Positions 30,085 through 38,798 of a stretch of DNA of 39,281 nt are shown in pieces. A program made the translations under genes and the position numbers. The stretch's first letter is position 1. Every line of letters starts with the position of its first letter. A model generated the notes under the pieces. The model did not search any database. It saw nothing but the letters and a program-made list of their open reading frames with translations, and was not told where the DNA came from. This DNA comes from Barthelona sp. PAP020. Its lineage: Eukaryota > Metamonada: BaSk clade. The stretch covers positions 1 through 39,281 of the forward strand of contig JARQWU010000070.1 in assembly GCA_040182905.1 (NCBI GenBank), read 5' to 3'.

Positions 30085-31181
30085 TTACTCAAGTTCTTCA
30101 ATATTCCATAAAACCAATTTACCATCAAATCCAATAGTAGATATAGTTTTATCATTATAACGTTTAACATCTGAAATTGGCAATTGATACAAAGTTTTCT
30201 TTGAAAAATCCATTTCAGATGCACCAACACCCAATTCTGATTCTCTTTGAAATCTATGTATGGCTTTACCAATTCCTGAACCTATTTTCTTCTTTTTACT
30301 TTCCTTTTTATCCAATGAACGAACTTCTTCAATCAGACTCCCATTCATTCTATATAGGAACGGTTCACAATCAAATCCAACACCAATAAAATACTCATCA
30401 TTCAATGGCAATAACTTTGTTATCGGCAAATGGTCCATTAACAGAGTTGAACACTCATCAGTCTCCAGATTCCATGCATATAAACTTGAAGCTTGTAGAG
30501 CTCCAATAACAAATGAACCACAACAACATAAAGAATTAACCCAAGAACCAACATTTCGAGCAGAAACTTTCTTGTAACGTTCACCCTCATCAGTCAAAAC
30601 ACGATTAGAAACAATGATATTTGAATCAGTACCACCAGAAATGAAAACAGAACCATTGTTTTGTTCACAAAAACAGTTAACACATGATTTGTGTGGTTGT
30701 TTTGTTGTAGAATGATATGAGGAAACAGTTTTATCTGCATTGTATTGTAATTGTCCAATTCTACCACGAGAAGTTACAAATAACAAATAATTTCCATCTT
30801 CAGTGAATTTTATTTGATTTACAGATCTTCTTGCATCAGAAGATACCCTGAATCGGAAAAAATCATTTTTCTCTTCATCATATTGCCAAACGTTGACTGA
30901 ATGATCATCACTAGAAGAAGCTAATCGATTGGAAACAGGACACCAATCTAAACTTGTAATTCGTCCCAAATGAACTTTTAAAGTTGTTGATAATTGAAAA
31001 TCAATAGTTTCATTATCATGAACAACATCATAAACTCGAATTAAATCATCATTAAATGATATTACCAATTCTACAAATGTTAGTTCATTAAATACAATAA
31101 ATTACTTTTTCTATCAGGACTCCAAGTGTGTACAGATAGTTGAGATTCAAAATCAAACTGTGAAAGAATCGAATTGGACAT
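30085..31181 (-). CDS. ARPC1: Arp2/3 complex subunit ARPC1 (p41), one intron
   Basis: ARPC1 is the WD40 subunit of the seven-protein Arp2/3 complex that nucleates branched actin. Exon 1 is 31106-31181 (25 codons plus one base) and exon 2 is 30085-31070. Splicing gives a start MSNSILSQFDFESQLSVHTW and SPDRKKLVISFNDDLIRVYD, matching the family's HAWNxDRxxIAxSxNxxxVxIY opening. Later landmarks are GRITSLDWCPVSNRLASSSD, WVNSLCCCGSFV and VGFDCEPFLY (compare AAGHDCCPMLF). The helical insert with IHRFQR, the SIY-like ISDVKRY and the ending TIGFDGKLVLWNIEELE also match. The propeller seems complete. The family is recognised by order and spacing rather than high identity. Confidence 0.85.
31071..31105 (-). 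other. 35-nt intron in ARPC1
   Basis: On the minus strand it begins GTAATT and ends with ACTAACATTTGTAG. It splits a Lys codon after the first base (phase 1). Splicing supplies the only ATG that puts the expected N-terminal strand in frame. The acceptor region ACTAAC...AG is close to the branch-acceptor element described for trichomonad and Giardia introns. Confidence 0.88.
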
Positions 31182-31484
31182 CTAAAAGATAATATTGTTG
31201 TAAAAATTGTAGATTTTTTTCTTCATCTTACAAGCTGTAACCAAACATTTATCCAAAAAATAGATTTGTATTTATTATATAAGTGTTAAAGACAGAAATT
31301 TCGCAGAATTTTCAGACAATTGTTTTTTTTTGTTAACAAAGCTGATTTTCTTTTTTTTTCTCAAAGATATCAATCAAACAATCAATTAATTATTAGTGAA
31401 TCAAAGAAAAACATACTATCCAAATAAAACAAAAATGTGTGGTCTTGGACTCTTTTTAACAATTTAAGTTTACTCTTCAATGTA
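31182..31484. other. intergenic region upstream of tRNA-Glu
   Basis: This AT-rich space lies between the start of ARPC1 and the tRNA-Glu gene. It has long T tracts near 31322 and 31352. No gene or repeat is seen. Confidence 0.45.
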
Positions 31485-31557
31485 TCCGATATAGTCTACT
31501 TGGTTAGGATAGTGGGTTTTCACCCCGCAGAACCGGGTTCGAATCCCGGTATCGGAG
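31485..31557 (+). tRNA. tRNA-Glu (anticodon UUC)
   Basis: A full cloverleaf can be drawn over 73 nt. The acceptor stem TCCGATA pairs with TATCGGA. The anticodon stem GTGGG pairs with CCCGC around the loop TTTTCAC, giving anticodon TTC. The T-arm CCGGGTTCGAATCCCGG contains the B box. It follows the common eukaryotic tRNA-Glu sequence closely. No CCA is encoded and no intron is present. A T run about 3 nt past the end can terminate RNA polymerase III. Confidence 0.97.
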
Positions 31558-31585
31558 TTGTTTTTAGTCCCAATATCAAAAGAAA

Positions 31586-31599
31586 GAGGATCGAGTCTG
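31586..31599 (+). repeat. tRNA-downstream 14-nt box, copy 1
   Basis: GAGGATCGAGTCTG starts 28 nt after the end of tRNA-Glu and matches the box behind tRNA-Gly exactly. Confidence 0.85.
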
Positions 31600-31607
31600 A
31601 AATTATC

Positions 31608-31679
31608 AAATTATTGAGACCTTTCACCACACTGCACANNNNNNNNNNAAATTATTGAGACCTTTCACCACACTGCACA
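31608..31679. other. assembly gap of 10 N flanked by a 31-bp exact duplicate
   Basis: The 31 bases before the Ns (31608-31638) are identical to the 31 bases after them (31649-31679). This is what two contig ends look like when they overlap but were not merged. The true sequence probably has one copy and no gap, though a collapsed tandem repeat is also possible. Confidence 0.85.
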
Positions 31680-31695
31680 AAAGAATTAACACAAA

Positions 31696-31844
31696 TTCAC
31701 GTTAGGTACAAGAAAAGGTATACGAAAGCTTTTATATACGGTGTGTTATTGAAATGAGTAGTTGGGAAAGCCTTGAATTTGAATCCTGGCTGTTTGAAAT
31801 GACTTAGTTCTGATTGAAAGATTGGACGATATTGAATCCCTAAA
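31696..31844 (+). repeat. 149-bp tRNA-linked repeat R1, copy 1
   Basis: It is identical to 39004-39152 except for one base (31785 C, 39093 G). Both copies lie about 135 nt downstream of a tRNA gene on the same strand. It begins TTCACGTTAGGTAC. I see no coding capacity or terminal inverted repeats. Confidence 0.95.
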
Positions 31845-32497
31845 AGAAAAAGAAATGACTTCAATAACTTTGGATAGAAAATTTGATTAAGGAAATTCAG
31901 ACAATGGTTGAAAATTTTGGGAAAATTTCTTTTGTAATCTTTCAAGATTCTTTATTAGCCAGTAACATTAGATTCTTATTTGTCTTAAGCTCAACTAGTT
32001 GTTTTATTATTTGATAAATTCTGAAATACGAGAAATTTTGCTTGATTCAAATTCTGGCGCATTTCTTCACGCTTTTCTTTTTCCCTCCTTGTGAAATGCC
32101 CACTACGCTACACAATTTTATGTGTGGATGGTTCATAAAACTCAAAAAGAAATGCTTGAGGTTTTCATTTTTGATACATAAACACATTTGCATTGTCTTT
32201 TACATGAAATCTCTCCGTTTTTCTGCAAATACATCTAAAAATATTGGAACTTTTCAGTTTTAATCCGCTTATATCGAAACACAAAACTACAAAAACCAAC
32301 AACACATTTTTTGTACTATTTTATGTGGAATTTGTTTGTTTCTGCATAAAGAATTTTCAACAAAGCAAAGAGATGATAATTCCCCACTAATAATAAACGT
32401 TACATTTTCAAAACATATTTACACAAAAAATTCAATATTTAACATTTATTCTTTCAAAAATATTTTAAAAGTATCAAGCAAACAAACTATTAACCAT

Positions 32498-33325
32498 TCA
32501 AAACGATGAACTCTGCGAAAACAACAATCTTTTTTTGCATTGGGGACAATTTGGCTCCATAAATTCATCGCAAATAATACAACAACAGTTGGTACAAACT
32601 CTTGATTTTGAAACCAGATTACCATGACACAAACAAGGCGGTTGTGCAATGCATTCTGAAACTACAGTGATAGGACAAGTCGTTCCCTCTGTTTCAGGCA
32701 AAAAATGAATCAACATATCTCCCAAATTATGATCAAACATGTGCAACAATTCCCCATTACACAAAGAAACTCCTCTTGCTAAAACATTTTCGGTTATTAC
32801 TTTTAACTGTTGTTGAAGTAAAACATTACATTTTAAGCCACTTCTATAACATAATTCAAAAGCATTTAACAGTGACAAATACTGGTTTTTGTGGATATTG
32901 GTTGTGTGAAAAATGGTACAATATGACTCAACTTTAGGGTTGTTGATTGCATATCTCATTTTCAAAATGCATGCCATATGCAAAGCAGCATCCAAAGAAC
33001 TATAATTTATATCCAGTTCAGCGTTTATTTGGGCAAATTCATTTTCAACATTAAGTCTAAAATTTGAAAAAAAAGTATCAGCGGGAAAAGAGAGATTTTG
33101 CTTTTTTAAATCTTTATCAAAAGATTTACTCAAAATTTTTATATCATTTGAAGTGTAACCAATAAGAATAATCTGATAATTTGGGTAAAAATTGTAAAAA
33201 ATGGAAATGAATGAAAAAAATTCATTCAAGGATTCTCTTAATCTTTCATCTGTCTTAGAAAAATAAATAATATTAATATCTATTAGAAATATATGGGCAG
33301 GAAAGGAAATATTTGATTTTGTCAT
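32498..33325 (-). CDS. GTF2H3: TFIIH core subunit p34 (Tfb4/GTF2H3)
   Basis: p34 is a structural subunit of the TFIIH core, needed for RNA polymerase II transcription and nucleotide-excision repair. The 275-residue protein starts at an ATG at 33325. The N-terminal part fits the von Willebrand A-like fold of Tfb4 (HIFLIDINI, a LDAALHMACILKM helix, and a RSGLKCNVLLQQ segment near the family's conserved strand). The C terminus has the family's zinc-binding cluster: QPPCLCHGNL, VCTNCCCIICDEFMEPNCPQC. That pattern, CxCHxxL followed by VCxxCxxIxC and CxxC, is diagnostic. Its start faces the ENT-like transporter start across about 190 bp. Confidence 0.88.
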   Translation of the reverse strand: MTKSNISFPAHIFLIDINIIYFSKTDERLRESLNEFFSFISIFYNFYPNYQIILIGYTSNDIKILSKSFDKDLKKQNLSFPADTFFSNFRLNVENEFAQINAELDINYSSLDAALHMACILKMRYAINNPKVESYCTIFHTTNIHKNQYLSLLNAFELCYRSGLKCNVLLQQQLKVITENVLARGVSLCNGELLHMFDHNLGDMLIHFLPETEGTTCPITVVSECIAQPPCLCHGNLVSKSRVCTNCCCIICDEFMEPNCPQCKKRLLFSQSSSF

Positions 33326-33515
33326 GTTTTTCGATGTTAATAAAAAAAATTAAGAAAAATTATCTCAAAGATCAGCAAATATTATATTATCAATTAAAGG
33401 AAGTTATAATTTTCGTTTTTTTTTTTTTAAAAAAAGTATTTCTCGTTGAAAAAGAAGTGAATATAAAAAAAAAATTTTTATCCGTTCATTTTTCTTTTTT
33501 CTTTTGAAATTTCAA

Positions 33516-34736
33516 ATGTCTCATGAAACACAACCACTTGTGAACATCGATCCAAGTGATGTTCTTCTTGATGAAAAAGAGAAAACTAATCCCAATGAAG
33601 TTTACCCTTCTGCTATGGTTTTTACTATGACTATGTTTGCTGGTTATGCATCCCTTTTTGCTTTACAAGGGAAATTATTGGATTTCATTCACAAAGGAGA
33701 TCCTTTATATGTTCATGGTGATTCTGATGTACTTTTTGGTGTTGGAACTTCATTTTTATATTTAGGTAATTTAATTTTTAGATTAGGACATAATGTTTTC
33801 TTCTTTTTTTTGACACCTCGTGAAAGAATTTTTCTTTCTATGTGGGCAATGTTTTTTGCAGAAGTTGTTTTAGTTTATGGATTTATTACCCTTGAAAAAG
33901 GAGCTTATTGGATGGTCTTTTTGGCTTATGGACTTGGTGGATTAGGTATTGGTTGTTTTGAATCAAATATGATTAATATTTGCACGCCTTTAGGTCCTAA
34001 AACTAAGAAATGGGCTGTTTCTGGTATTCCACCAGGAGTCAGTCTTCTTACTGTTGGTTCTTTCGTAGCTATGGTTGCTTTTCCCTCATTAGATGAACAT
34101 GTTGAATACATATATGCCTCAATTGGTGTTCTTATTCTTTTCGGTATGTTTTGCGTGAAATTTAGAATGCCTAATAGAGAAGTTAAAGGACAAGGAATAT
34201 CTTTGACTGACATGAGGAATTATTTAGATGAAATAAAGGACTGGATTGGTCCTGTCCTTCCTTATGCTGTTGCTATGATGTTTAATATGTTCTGTGTTTC
34301 ATTCTTTAGCCCTGGTATTGTGTTATATATCTTTGGTGATAGACCTGTGTTGTTAGATTACGGTATTTTCAGTTTTACTTTATCTCACAATGCTTTTGTG
34401 GCTATTTATAATATCCTTTTCTTTTTAGGAGATTTCTTTTCACGTAGAGTCTTTTTTGACCTTGGAAGACATTCTCCCTTTATTCATTTAATTATTTCTA
34501 CTTTTGGTATCATTTGTGGTTTATCACAATTTGGCGCAATCACTTTATTCTGTGCTTTTGCTGTAGCTTGGGCTAATGGTACCATTTATTGTCAATCTAC
34601 CCGAGAAATAGATGAAAAAGTCCATTCCAAATATAATTTGATTGCCACTTCAATGTTCTTCTTTATTGGAGATTGTGGATCTGTTGTTGGATCTAATTTA
34701 ATCCAAATTGTCAAAAGAAACTTTTTCAGTGGTTAA
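33516..34736 (+). CDS. ENT-like multi-pass transporter
   Basis: The 406-residue membrane protein has about ten or eleven hydrophobic segments. A short polar N terminus (MSHETQPLVNIDPSD) carries a possible acidic or dileucine-type sorting signal. I choose the ATG at 33516; another at 33504 would add four residues. Two places recall equilibrative nucleoside transporters: VSFFSPGIVLYIFG at the usual VTLxxFPxI position, and YNILFFLGDFFSRR at the FNxxDxxGR motif. The match is partial: the first motif Asp is Phe here and the Gly-Arg is Gly-Asp. A major-facilitator or other polytopic family cannot be excluded. Substrate unknown. Confidence 0.6.
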   Translation: MSHETQPLVNIDPSDVLLDEKEKTNPNEVYPSAMVFTMTMFAGYASLFALQGKLLDFIHKGDPLYVHGDSDVLFGVGTSFLYLGNLIFRLGHNVFFFFLTPRERIFLSMWAMFFAEVVLVYGFITLEKGAYWMVFLAYGLGGLGIGCFESNMINICTPLGPKTKKWAVSGIPPGVSLLTVGSFVAMVAFPSLDEHVEYIYASIGVLILFGMFCVKFRMPNREVKGQGISLTDMRNYLDEIKDWIGPVLPYAVAMMFNMFCVSFFSPGIVLYIFGDRPVLLDYGIFSFTLSHNAFVAIYNILFFLGDFFSRRVFFDLGRHSPFIHLIISTFGIICGLSQFGAITLFCAFAVAWANGTIYCQSTREIDEKVHSKYNLIATSMFFFIGDCGSVVGSNLIQIVKRNFFSG

Positions 34737-35178
34737 TTTTAACATTTTATTTGTGAATATTATTTATAAATTTATTATTTATTTTTCTTTCAATTTTTTG
34801 ATTCCATTGGGCTAATTAGAACTTCAAACACTTTGTCTATAATTTCACATAAAGAAAATCGAAAGAAGAAGACTTAAATTAGAAGCGAAACCAGAAATTT
34901 CATTGATTTTCTTGACACCGAATTTTTGGTACATATTCTTTCACGAAAAGACAGAAATAACAAATAATTTTGGCTAAAAATGCACTTGAATTTATCTTTC
35001 AAATTTGTTCTCTTTTTAAACAAGAAAAATTAATAAATATTTATCTCATATGATTGAATTAATTAATTATATATTTTTAAAAAGAATCCTATTTCTCTTT
35101 GTGTCTTACTTTTAAATTTTTATATATTTTTAAATTATTTGGTCCAGTTGTAAAACTATTATATTTATTTACAAAGAA
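34737..35178. other. AT-rich gene-free region
   Basis: This follows the transporter gene. It is AT-rich and contains no gene, RNA or repeat that I can support. It marks the edge of the repeat-rich zone. Confidence 0.45.
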
Positions 35179-35686
35179 AATAAACTCAGAAAACTCATTT
35201 CCTCAAATCTCTACGTGGAAAATGTGTGGCTGTAATTGGATCTTGCTCATTAAGTGTGAAAATTTTAAAGTTTAAACTTTACTTAAAAGAATTTGAAGTT
35301 TTTCAGCAAATTAATAGAGTTTCAAAAATTCTTTTTCAAATAGACATTATTCTTTTTTATTTACTTGTATGGACAATCACAGTGCTTCTTTTTGAATCCA
35401 TGTGAGTTATCTCCAGGCCAAGAAGCACTGTGCGTATGAGTGAATAAAAAAGAACAGTGTTCATTTGATTAATGGCTTTCGAGGCCGATTGATCTGTTGA
35501 AGAACTTTAGATTTTCTAAAGTAAAGTTTAAACTTTAAAATTTTGCTTTGCAATAATACAAAAAAATATGAATGAAGAATTTCTCCAAAAATCTCCTGCT
35601 TGATCGTTCCAATTACATTTTAGTCCCTCAATTCCCCTCCTGGGATATTGACTGAAATTTGCTAGACAAAGTTTTCTGAGTTTATT
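35179..35686. repeat. foldback (inverted-repeat) element of about 500 bp
   Basis: The two halves are imperfect reverse complements around a centre near 35405. The outer ends share a 15-17 bp inverted match (AAACTCAGAAAACT on the left, its complement at 35670-35686). A 24-bp exact inverted match lies at 35259-35282 and 35521-35544. A 12-bp exact match at 35388-35399 and 35421-35432 closes the hairpin with a loop of 21 nt. Between these blocks identity is about 65-70 percent by eye. There is no coding capacity. It looks like a foldback or MITE-type non-autonomous element. Confidence 0.75.
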
Positions 35687-35693
35687 AGATATT

Positions 35694-35890
35694 AATGAGG
35701 TATGAGTTGTTCAGTGAACAACGAAACAAGTTAGCTTATGGTTTGGGAAAAACTCATGTTGATTCAGATGCCCAAGTAACTTAAAAAATTGGACCTAAAG
35801 GGGATCAAGAAACAACAAATAACAGAAGCGATATTTGATGACCTCTTTATATCTCCAATAAATTCCGTTCATTAAGCATAAACTTCTACA
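35694..35890 (+). repeat. inverted repeat flanking WD40 gene B, left arm
   Basis: This stretch is about 85 percent identical to the reverse complement of 38435-38637. One frame reads NKLAYGLGKTHVDSDAQVT before a stop, which resembles a kinase activation loop (KLADFGLxK...T). The arms therefore appear to be two copies of a decayed kinase segment in opposite orientation. Confidence 0.85.
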
Positions 35891-36255
35891 TTACCTCAGA
35901 AAATCAAAAGTTCTTCAACAGATCAATGGGACCTCCAAAGCCTTTAACCAAATAAGTACGCAGGTCCCGGGACCTGGTCTTGATTCTTGGTCATTTGGAA
36001 GTGTTTATTTTGAAGTTATAACAGGAGATATTCCTTTCAAAGAAACTCAAGACGGGGTGGTTAGTACTGTAATGGTTATCATTATGATGAAGTTAAGAAA
36101 GTTGATGGATATGATTTCAATTTCATGTTCTCATGTTTTCATCCCGAAGCTAAAGAGAGACCAACAATGTCAGAAATTGTTGAGTTTTTAATGATGTTGA
36201 TCGTCAATTGCACAAATAATCCTCAAGCTGATGTTCAAACTGATGTTCAACGTTA
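35700..36255 (+). pseudogene. broken protein-kinase gene fragment
   Basis: Pieces of a eukaryotic protein kinase appear in order on the plus strand. First is an activation-loop-like GLGKTHVDSDAQVT (about 35736-35777) followed by stops. Then LDSWSFGSVYFEVITGDIPF (kinase subdomain IX) starts near 35978. After a frame change near 36063 comes FMFSCFHPEAKERPTMSEIV (subdomain XI, with its Arg) ending at a TAA at 36253-36255. The N-lobe, the Lys and HRD catalytic motifs and a continuous frame are missing. The tyrosine-kinase-like style of DxWSFG and ERPTMSEIV is clear. It is a relic, partly overwritten by the inverted repeats. Confidence 0.75.
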
Positions 36256-36850
36256 AAATTTTCTTTCAATTACTGATCCAAACAAGTGATCACTATTTTA
36301 ATTGCTTTGTAACAACTATGTTTTGTGTTCTCCCAATGTTGCGGAATTTGTAAATTTTGTTGTTTATTTTTATTTGTTCGAAACGTCTTCCATAACTTTT
36401 CAAACTTGGATCGCTTCAAGGGCCATCTAGAGAAGAGAGCTGACCTATACTATGTGCGAAATCATTACCATAATAGTTGTTCAAAAGAGCAACAAGGCTT
36501 TGCTCTTGACATTTATCTTAAGATTCCTGCTAAAGGAAAATAGAAAGAACAGTAAATTTTGATAGCTTTGTGAACTTTATTGTCTTTTCTTTTTTCAAAC
36601 ATGATGTTTGTTTTTTTTGACCAAAAAACATGGTGAATATAAATAAAGAAATAAAAATAAAATTGTGTTAATTTGAAAAAGAGCTATTGACAAGTTGAAG
36701 CTTGATTTTTTTCTAAATCAACAACTCCATCATATTTATCATTTAAATTTTTCAAACACATTATTTGCCTTATTTTCTTTTGCATACTGCTATCCAAGTT
36801 TCTTCAATCAACAAAAAATCCGAAACATTCAAAAAGAAATTTTTCTTTTC
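36256..36850. other. gene-free region before WD40 gene B
   Basis: Only a 72-residue open frame without recognisable content lies here (about 36325-36543). The frame of WD40 gene B is open back to an ATG at 36695, but I doubt that start (see that gene). The promoter of WD40 gene B should be in this stretch. Confidence 0.4.
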
Positions 36851-38068
36851 ATGTTACTTTTGCAATCAACAGAAGAATTGACAAAAAAAGTTATCCATGA
36901 AACAAACAATTGGCAAATTATTGAAAATGATTCAATTAAAATTAAAGCTGATATCTCAAGTTTTATGACATGCTGTGAATATTCACCAGATGGAAAATAT
37001 TTAGCTGTTGGTTGTAATGATGGAGATGTTTACATCATAGATTCAGAGAATGGAAACCTGATTCAAACTTTAGATACCCATTCATACAAAGTTTGTGCTG
37101 TTTGTGCTGTTGCTTTTTCACCTGATGGACAAATGCTTGCAACTTGTGCCGAAGACTGTTTTCTTGCAATTTATTCCCTTGAGGATTACACCATTTCCCA
37201 TTTTTTTAACTATAGTTCTGTTGTTTTTGATATTTGCTTTTCTCATTGCAGTAATTATCTATATTTTCAGGAGATGGAGGGGGTTCTAACTAAATTGAAT
37301 TTGCATAACTATGAGATGGTCCTTAGTGAAGGAGTTGAAGATAGAGCTGTTTGGAAATTGAAACTGTCTCCAGATGGGCGGTATATTTTAACTTCCAATT
37401 GTGCAACAGCTAAATTAATTCTTGCAAATGATTTCTCTGTTGTACACATCTTCGATCATGACGGTTACATCAGTGTTGTTGACTTCCATCCAACACAAAA
37501 AATTGTAGCTGTTGGGGATGATGCACAGTGCATAAAACTCTATAATACAGAAGATGGATCTCTGGTTCGCTCATTTTATGCTAGTGGTGGCTATCTAAAT
37601 TGTATTAAATTTTTATCACCTTATATCATGCTTGTTATGACTACTGATCACTGTTTAACTGCATACAATTTGGATAGTCTTGAAAAGATTCACAGAATTC
37701 AGTGTTATAGCAAAAGCTCAACGAAAACATTTACGATTTCACCTCAATCAACTCAATTAGCCTGTGAGAATCAATATGATGGAAGCATTGAATTATATGC
37801 AATTATGCGTATTTTTGAAACCCTAAATCTTTCTGGACTCATTGAATTGTCGAAGAATCACAGTGGTGTGCTATTGACTCTTATTTCCATGAAGGAGGAT
37901 TTTAAATTAATCAGACAATTAGTAAGTGGTGGAATTTGCATGAATGAGGAGGAGTTTGAAAACATAATTAACATCTGCTGGGATTTAATTACTGTTAATG
38001 AAGCTAATGGTGGTAATATGCAAGAATTTGTGGAAAAGGGAATTGACATTAGCACTGATGATGACTGA
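36851..38068 (+). CDS. WD40-repeat protein B, paralogue of protein A
   Basis: From the ATG at 36851 the protein has 405 residues. An in-frame ATG at 36695 would add 52 residues rich in Phe and Leu, but the shorter form begins MLLLQSTEELTKKVIHETNNW, level with the start of protein A, so I prefer it. WD40 units are plain: CCEYSPDGKYLAVGCNDGDV, VAFSPDGQMLATCAEDC, LKLSPDGRYILTSN, VDFHPTQKIVAVGDD. The C-terminal module found in protein A recurs (LVSGGICMNEEEF, CWDLITVN, NGGNMQEF) with an acidic end. A 9-bp in-frame tandem duplication gives VCAVCAV near 37095. The frame is intact although the gene sits between inverted repeats and decayed elements, so it is probably functional. Confidence 0.82.
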   Translation: MLLLQSTEELTKKVIHETNNWQIIENDSIKIKADISSFMTCCEYSPDGKYLAVGCNDGDVYIIDSENGNLIQTLDTHSYKVCAVCAVAFSPDGQMLATCAEDCFLAIYSLEDYTISHFFNYSSVVFDICFSHCSNYLYFQEMEGVLTKLNLHNYEMVLSEGVEDRAVWKLKLSPDGRYILTSNCATAKLILANDFSVVHIFDHDGYISVVDFHPTQKIVAVGDDAQCIKLYNTEDGSLVRSFYASGGYLNCIKFLSPYIMLVMTTDHCLTAYNLDSLEKIHRIQCYSKSSTKTFTISPQSTQLACENQYDGSIELYAIMRIFETLNLSGLIELSKNHSGVLLTLISMKEDFKLIRQLVSGGICMNEEEFENIINICWDLITVNEANGGNMQEFVEKGIDISTDDD

Positions 38069-38202
38069 AAAAATCGACACATTCACTCACAAAAGTAACA
38101 GCTACAAAATTAACAGACTGGAAGACATCAAATTGACATTGTCACAACATGGTCCAATACTACTTCTTATACTTCAGGTGTGGAAAACTTTGGACAATTG
38201 TA

Positions 38203-38290
38203 TTTATTTGATTAAAGGCTGTTAACGCCCAATTCATTGGGATTAAAAACTTCAGATTTTCCAAAGTAAAGTTAAAATTGATATTTTATT
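38203..38290 (+). repeat. degenerate partial copy of the foldback element
   Basis: This aligns with 35460-35544: ATTTGATTAAxGGC, then CAGATTTTCCAAAGTAAAGTT against AGATTTTCTAAAGTAAAGTT. Identity is about 65 percent by eye, so the copy is older or more decayed. Confidence 0.5.
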
Positions 38291-38434
38291 TTTGCCAATT
38301 AATAAAAGAATAGGAATAAAAAATTTTCATATTAGATCACTCATTTAATTTCATAAATTTAAAAGACTTTTATTTTTTTTTGTTAACTCATCACGTTGGG
38401 GTTTGGTATAGTTAGAACTTTTCGATGACGAAGA

Positions 38435-38637
38435 TGTGGAAGTTCATGCTCAATGAACGGAATTTATTGGAGATATAAAGAGGTCATCAAATATCACTTC
38501 CTTTATTTGTTGTTTCTTGACCACCTTTAGGTCCAATTTTTTAAGTTACTTGGGCATTTGAATCCACGTGAGTTTTTCCTAAACCTTAAGCCCTTAGCTA
38601 ATTTGTTTCGTAGTTCACTAAACAACTTATACCTCAT
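38435..38637 (-). repeat. inverted repeat flanking WD40 gene B, right arm
   Basis: Reverse complement of 35694-35890 with about 85 percent identity and a few small indels. It carries the same decayed kinase segment on the minus strand, interrupted differently. Confidence 0.85.
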
Positions 38638-38798
38638 AAATATTTAATTATTTTGTAATTGGATTAATTGTTTAATTCCATTTTAATAAATAATTCGTTT
38701 AAATTAACATTCTTAATTGTCACATTATTATTATTTTGAAAGAAATCTTTTTTAAAAAGACTTATTTTAAGTATATTATAAAATCTTTGTTTTCACCA

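Larger units (their letters stand above)
31558..32497. other. repeat-bearing intergenic region
   Basis: It holds the tRNA-linked GAGGATCGAGTCTG box (31586-31599), an assembly gap (31639-31648), the 149-bp repeat (31696-31844) and short matches to the left end of the window (32117-32155 and 32180-32210). No credible gene is present. Confidence 0.6.
38069..38798. other. repeat-bearing region between WD40 gene B and tRNA-Gly
   Basis: It holds a decayed partial copy of the right half of the foldback element (about 38203-38290, direct orientation to 35460-35544) and the right arm of the inverted repeat (38435-38637). No gene is seen. Confidence 0.55.

Noticed and set aside
31437-31658. Open frame running through tRNA-Glu and into the N gap
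   Set aside because: It overlaps the tRNA and unknown bases and is explained by chance.
35259-35544. CRISPR array or tandem repeat
   Set aside because: The repeated blocks are inverted, few and separated by diverged sequence of uneven length. A CRISPR array is not expected in this eukaryotic DNA.
36325-36543. 72-residue open frame between the kinase relic and WD40 gene B
   Set aside because: Its Cys- and Phe-rich start and overall composition match no family, and it lies in a zone of decayed repeats. It is too short to tell from chance.
36695-36850. Upstream in-frame ATG of WD40 gene B as the true start
   Set aside because: It would add 52 residues absent from paralogue A, and the internal ATG at 36851 aligns with the start of A. 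A membrane-targeting leader cannot be fully excluded.
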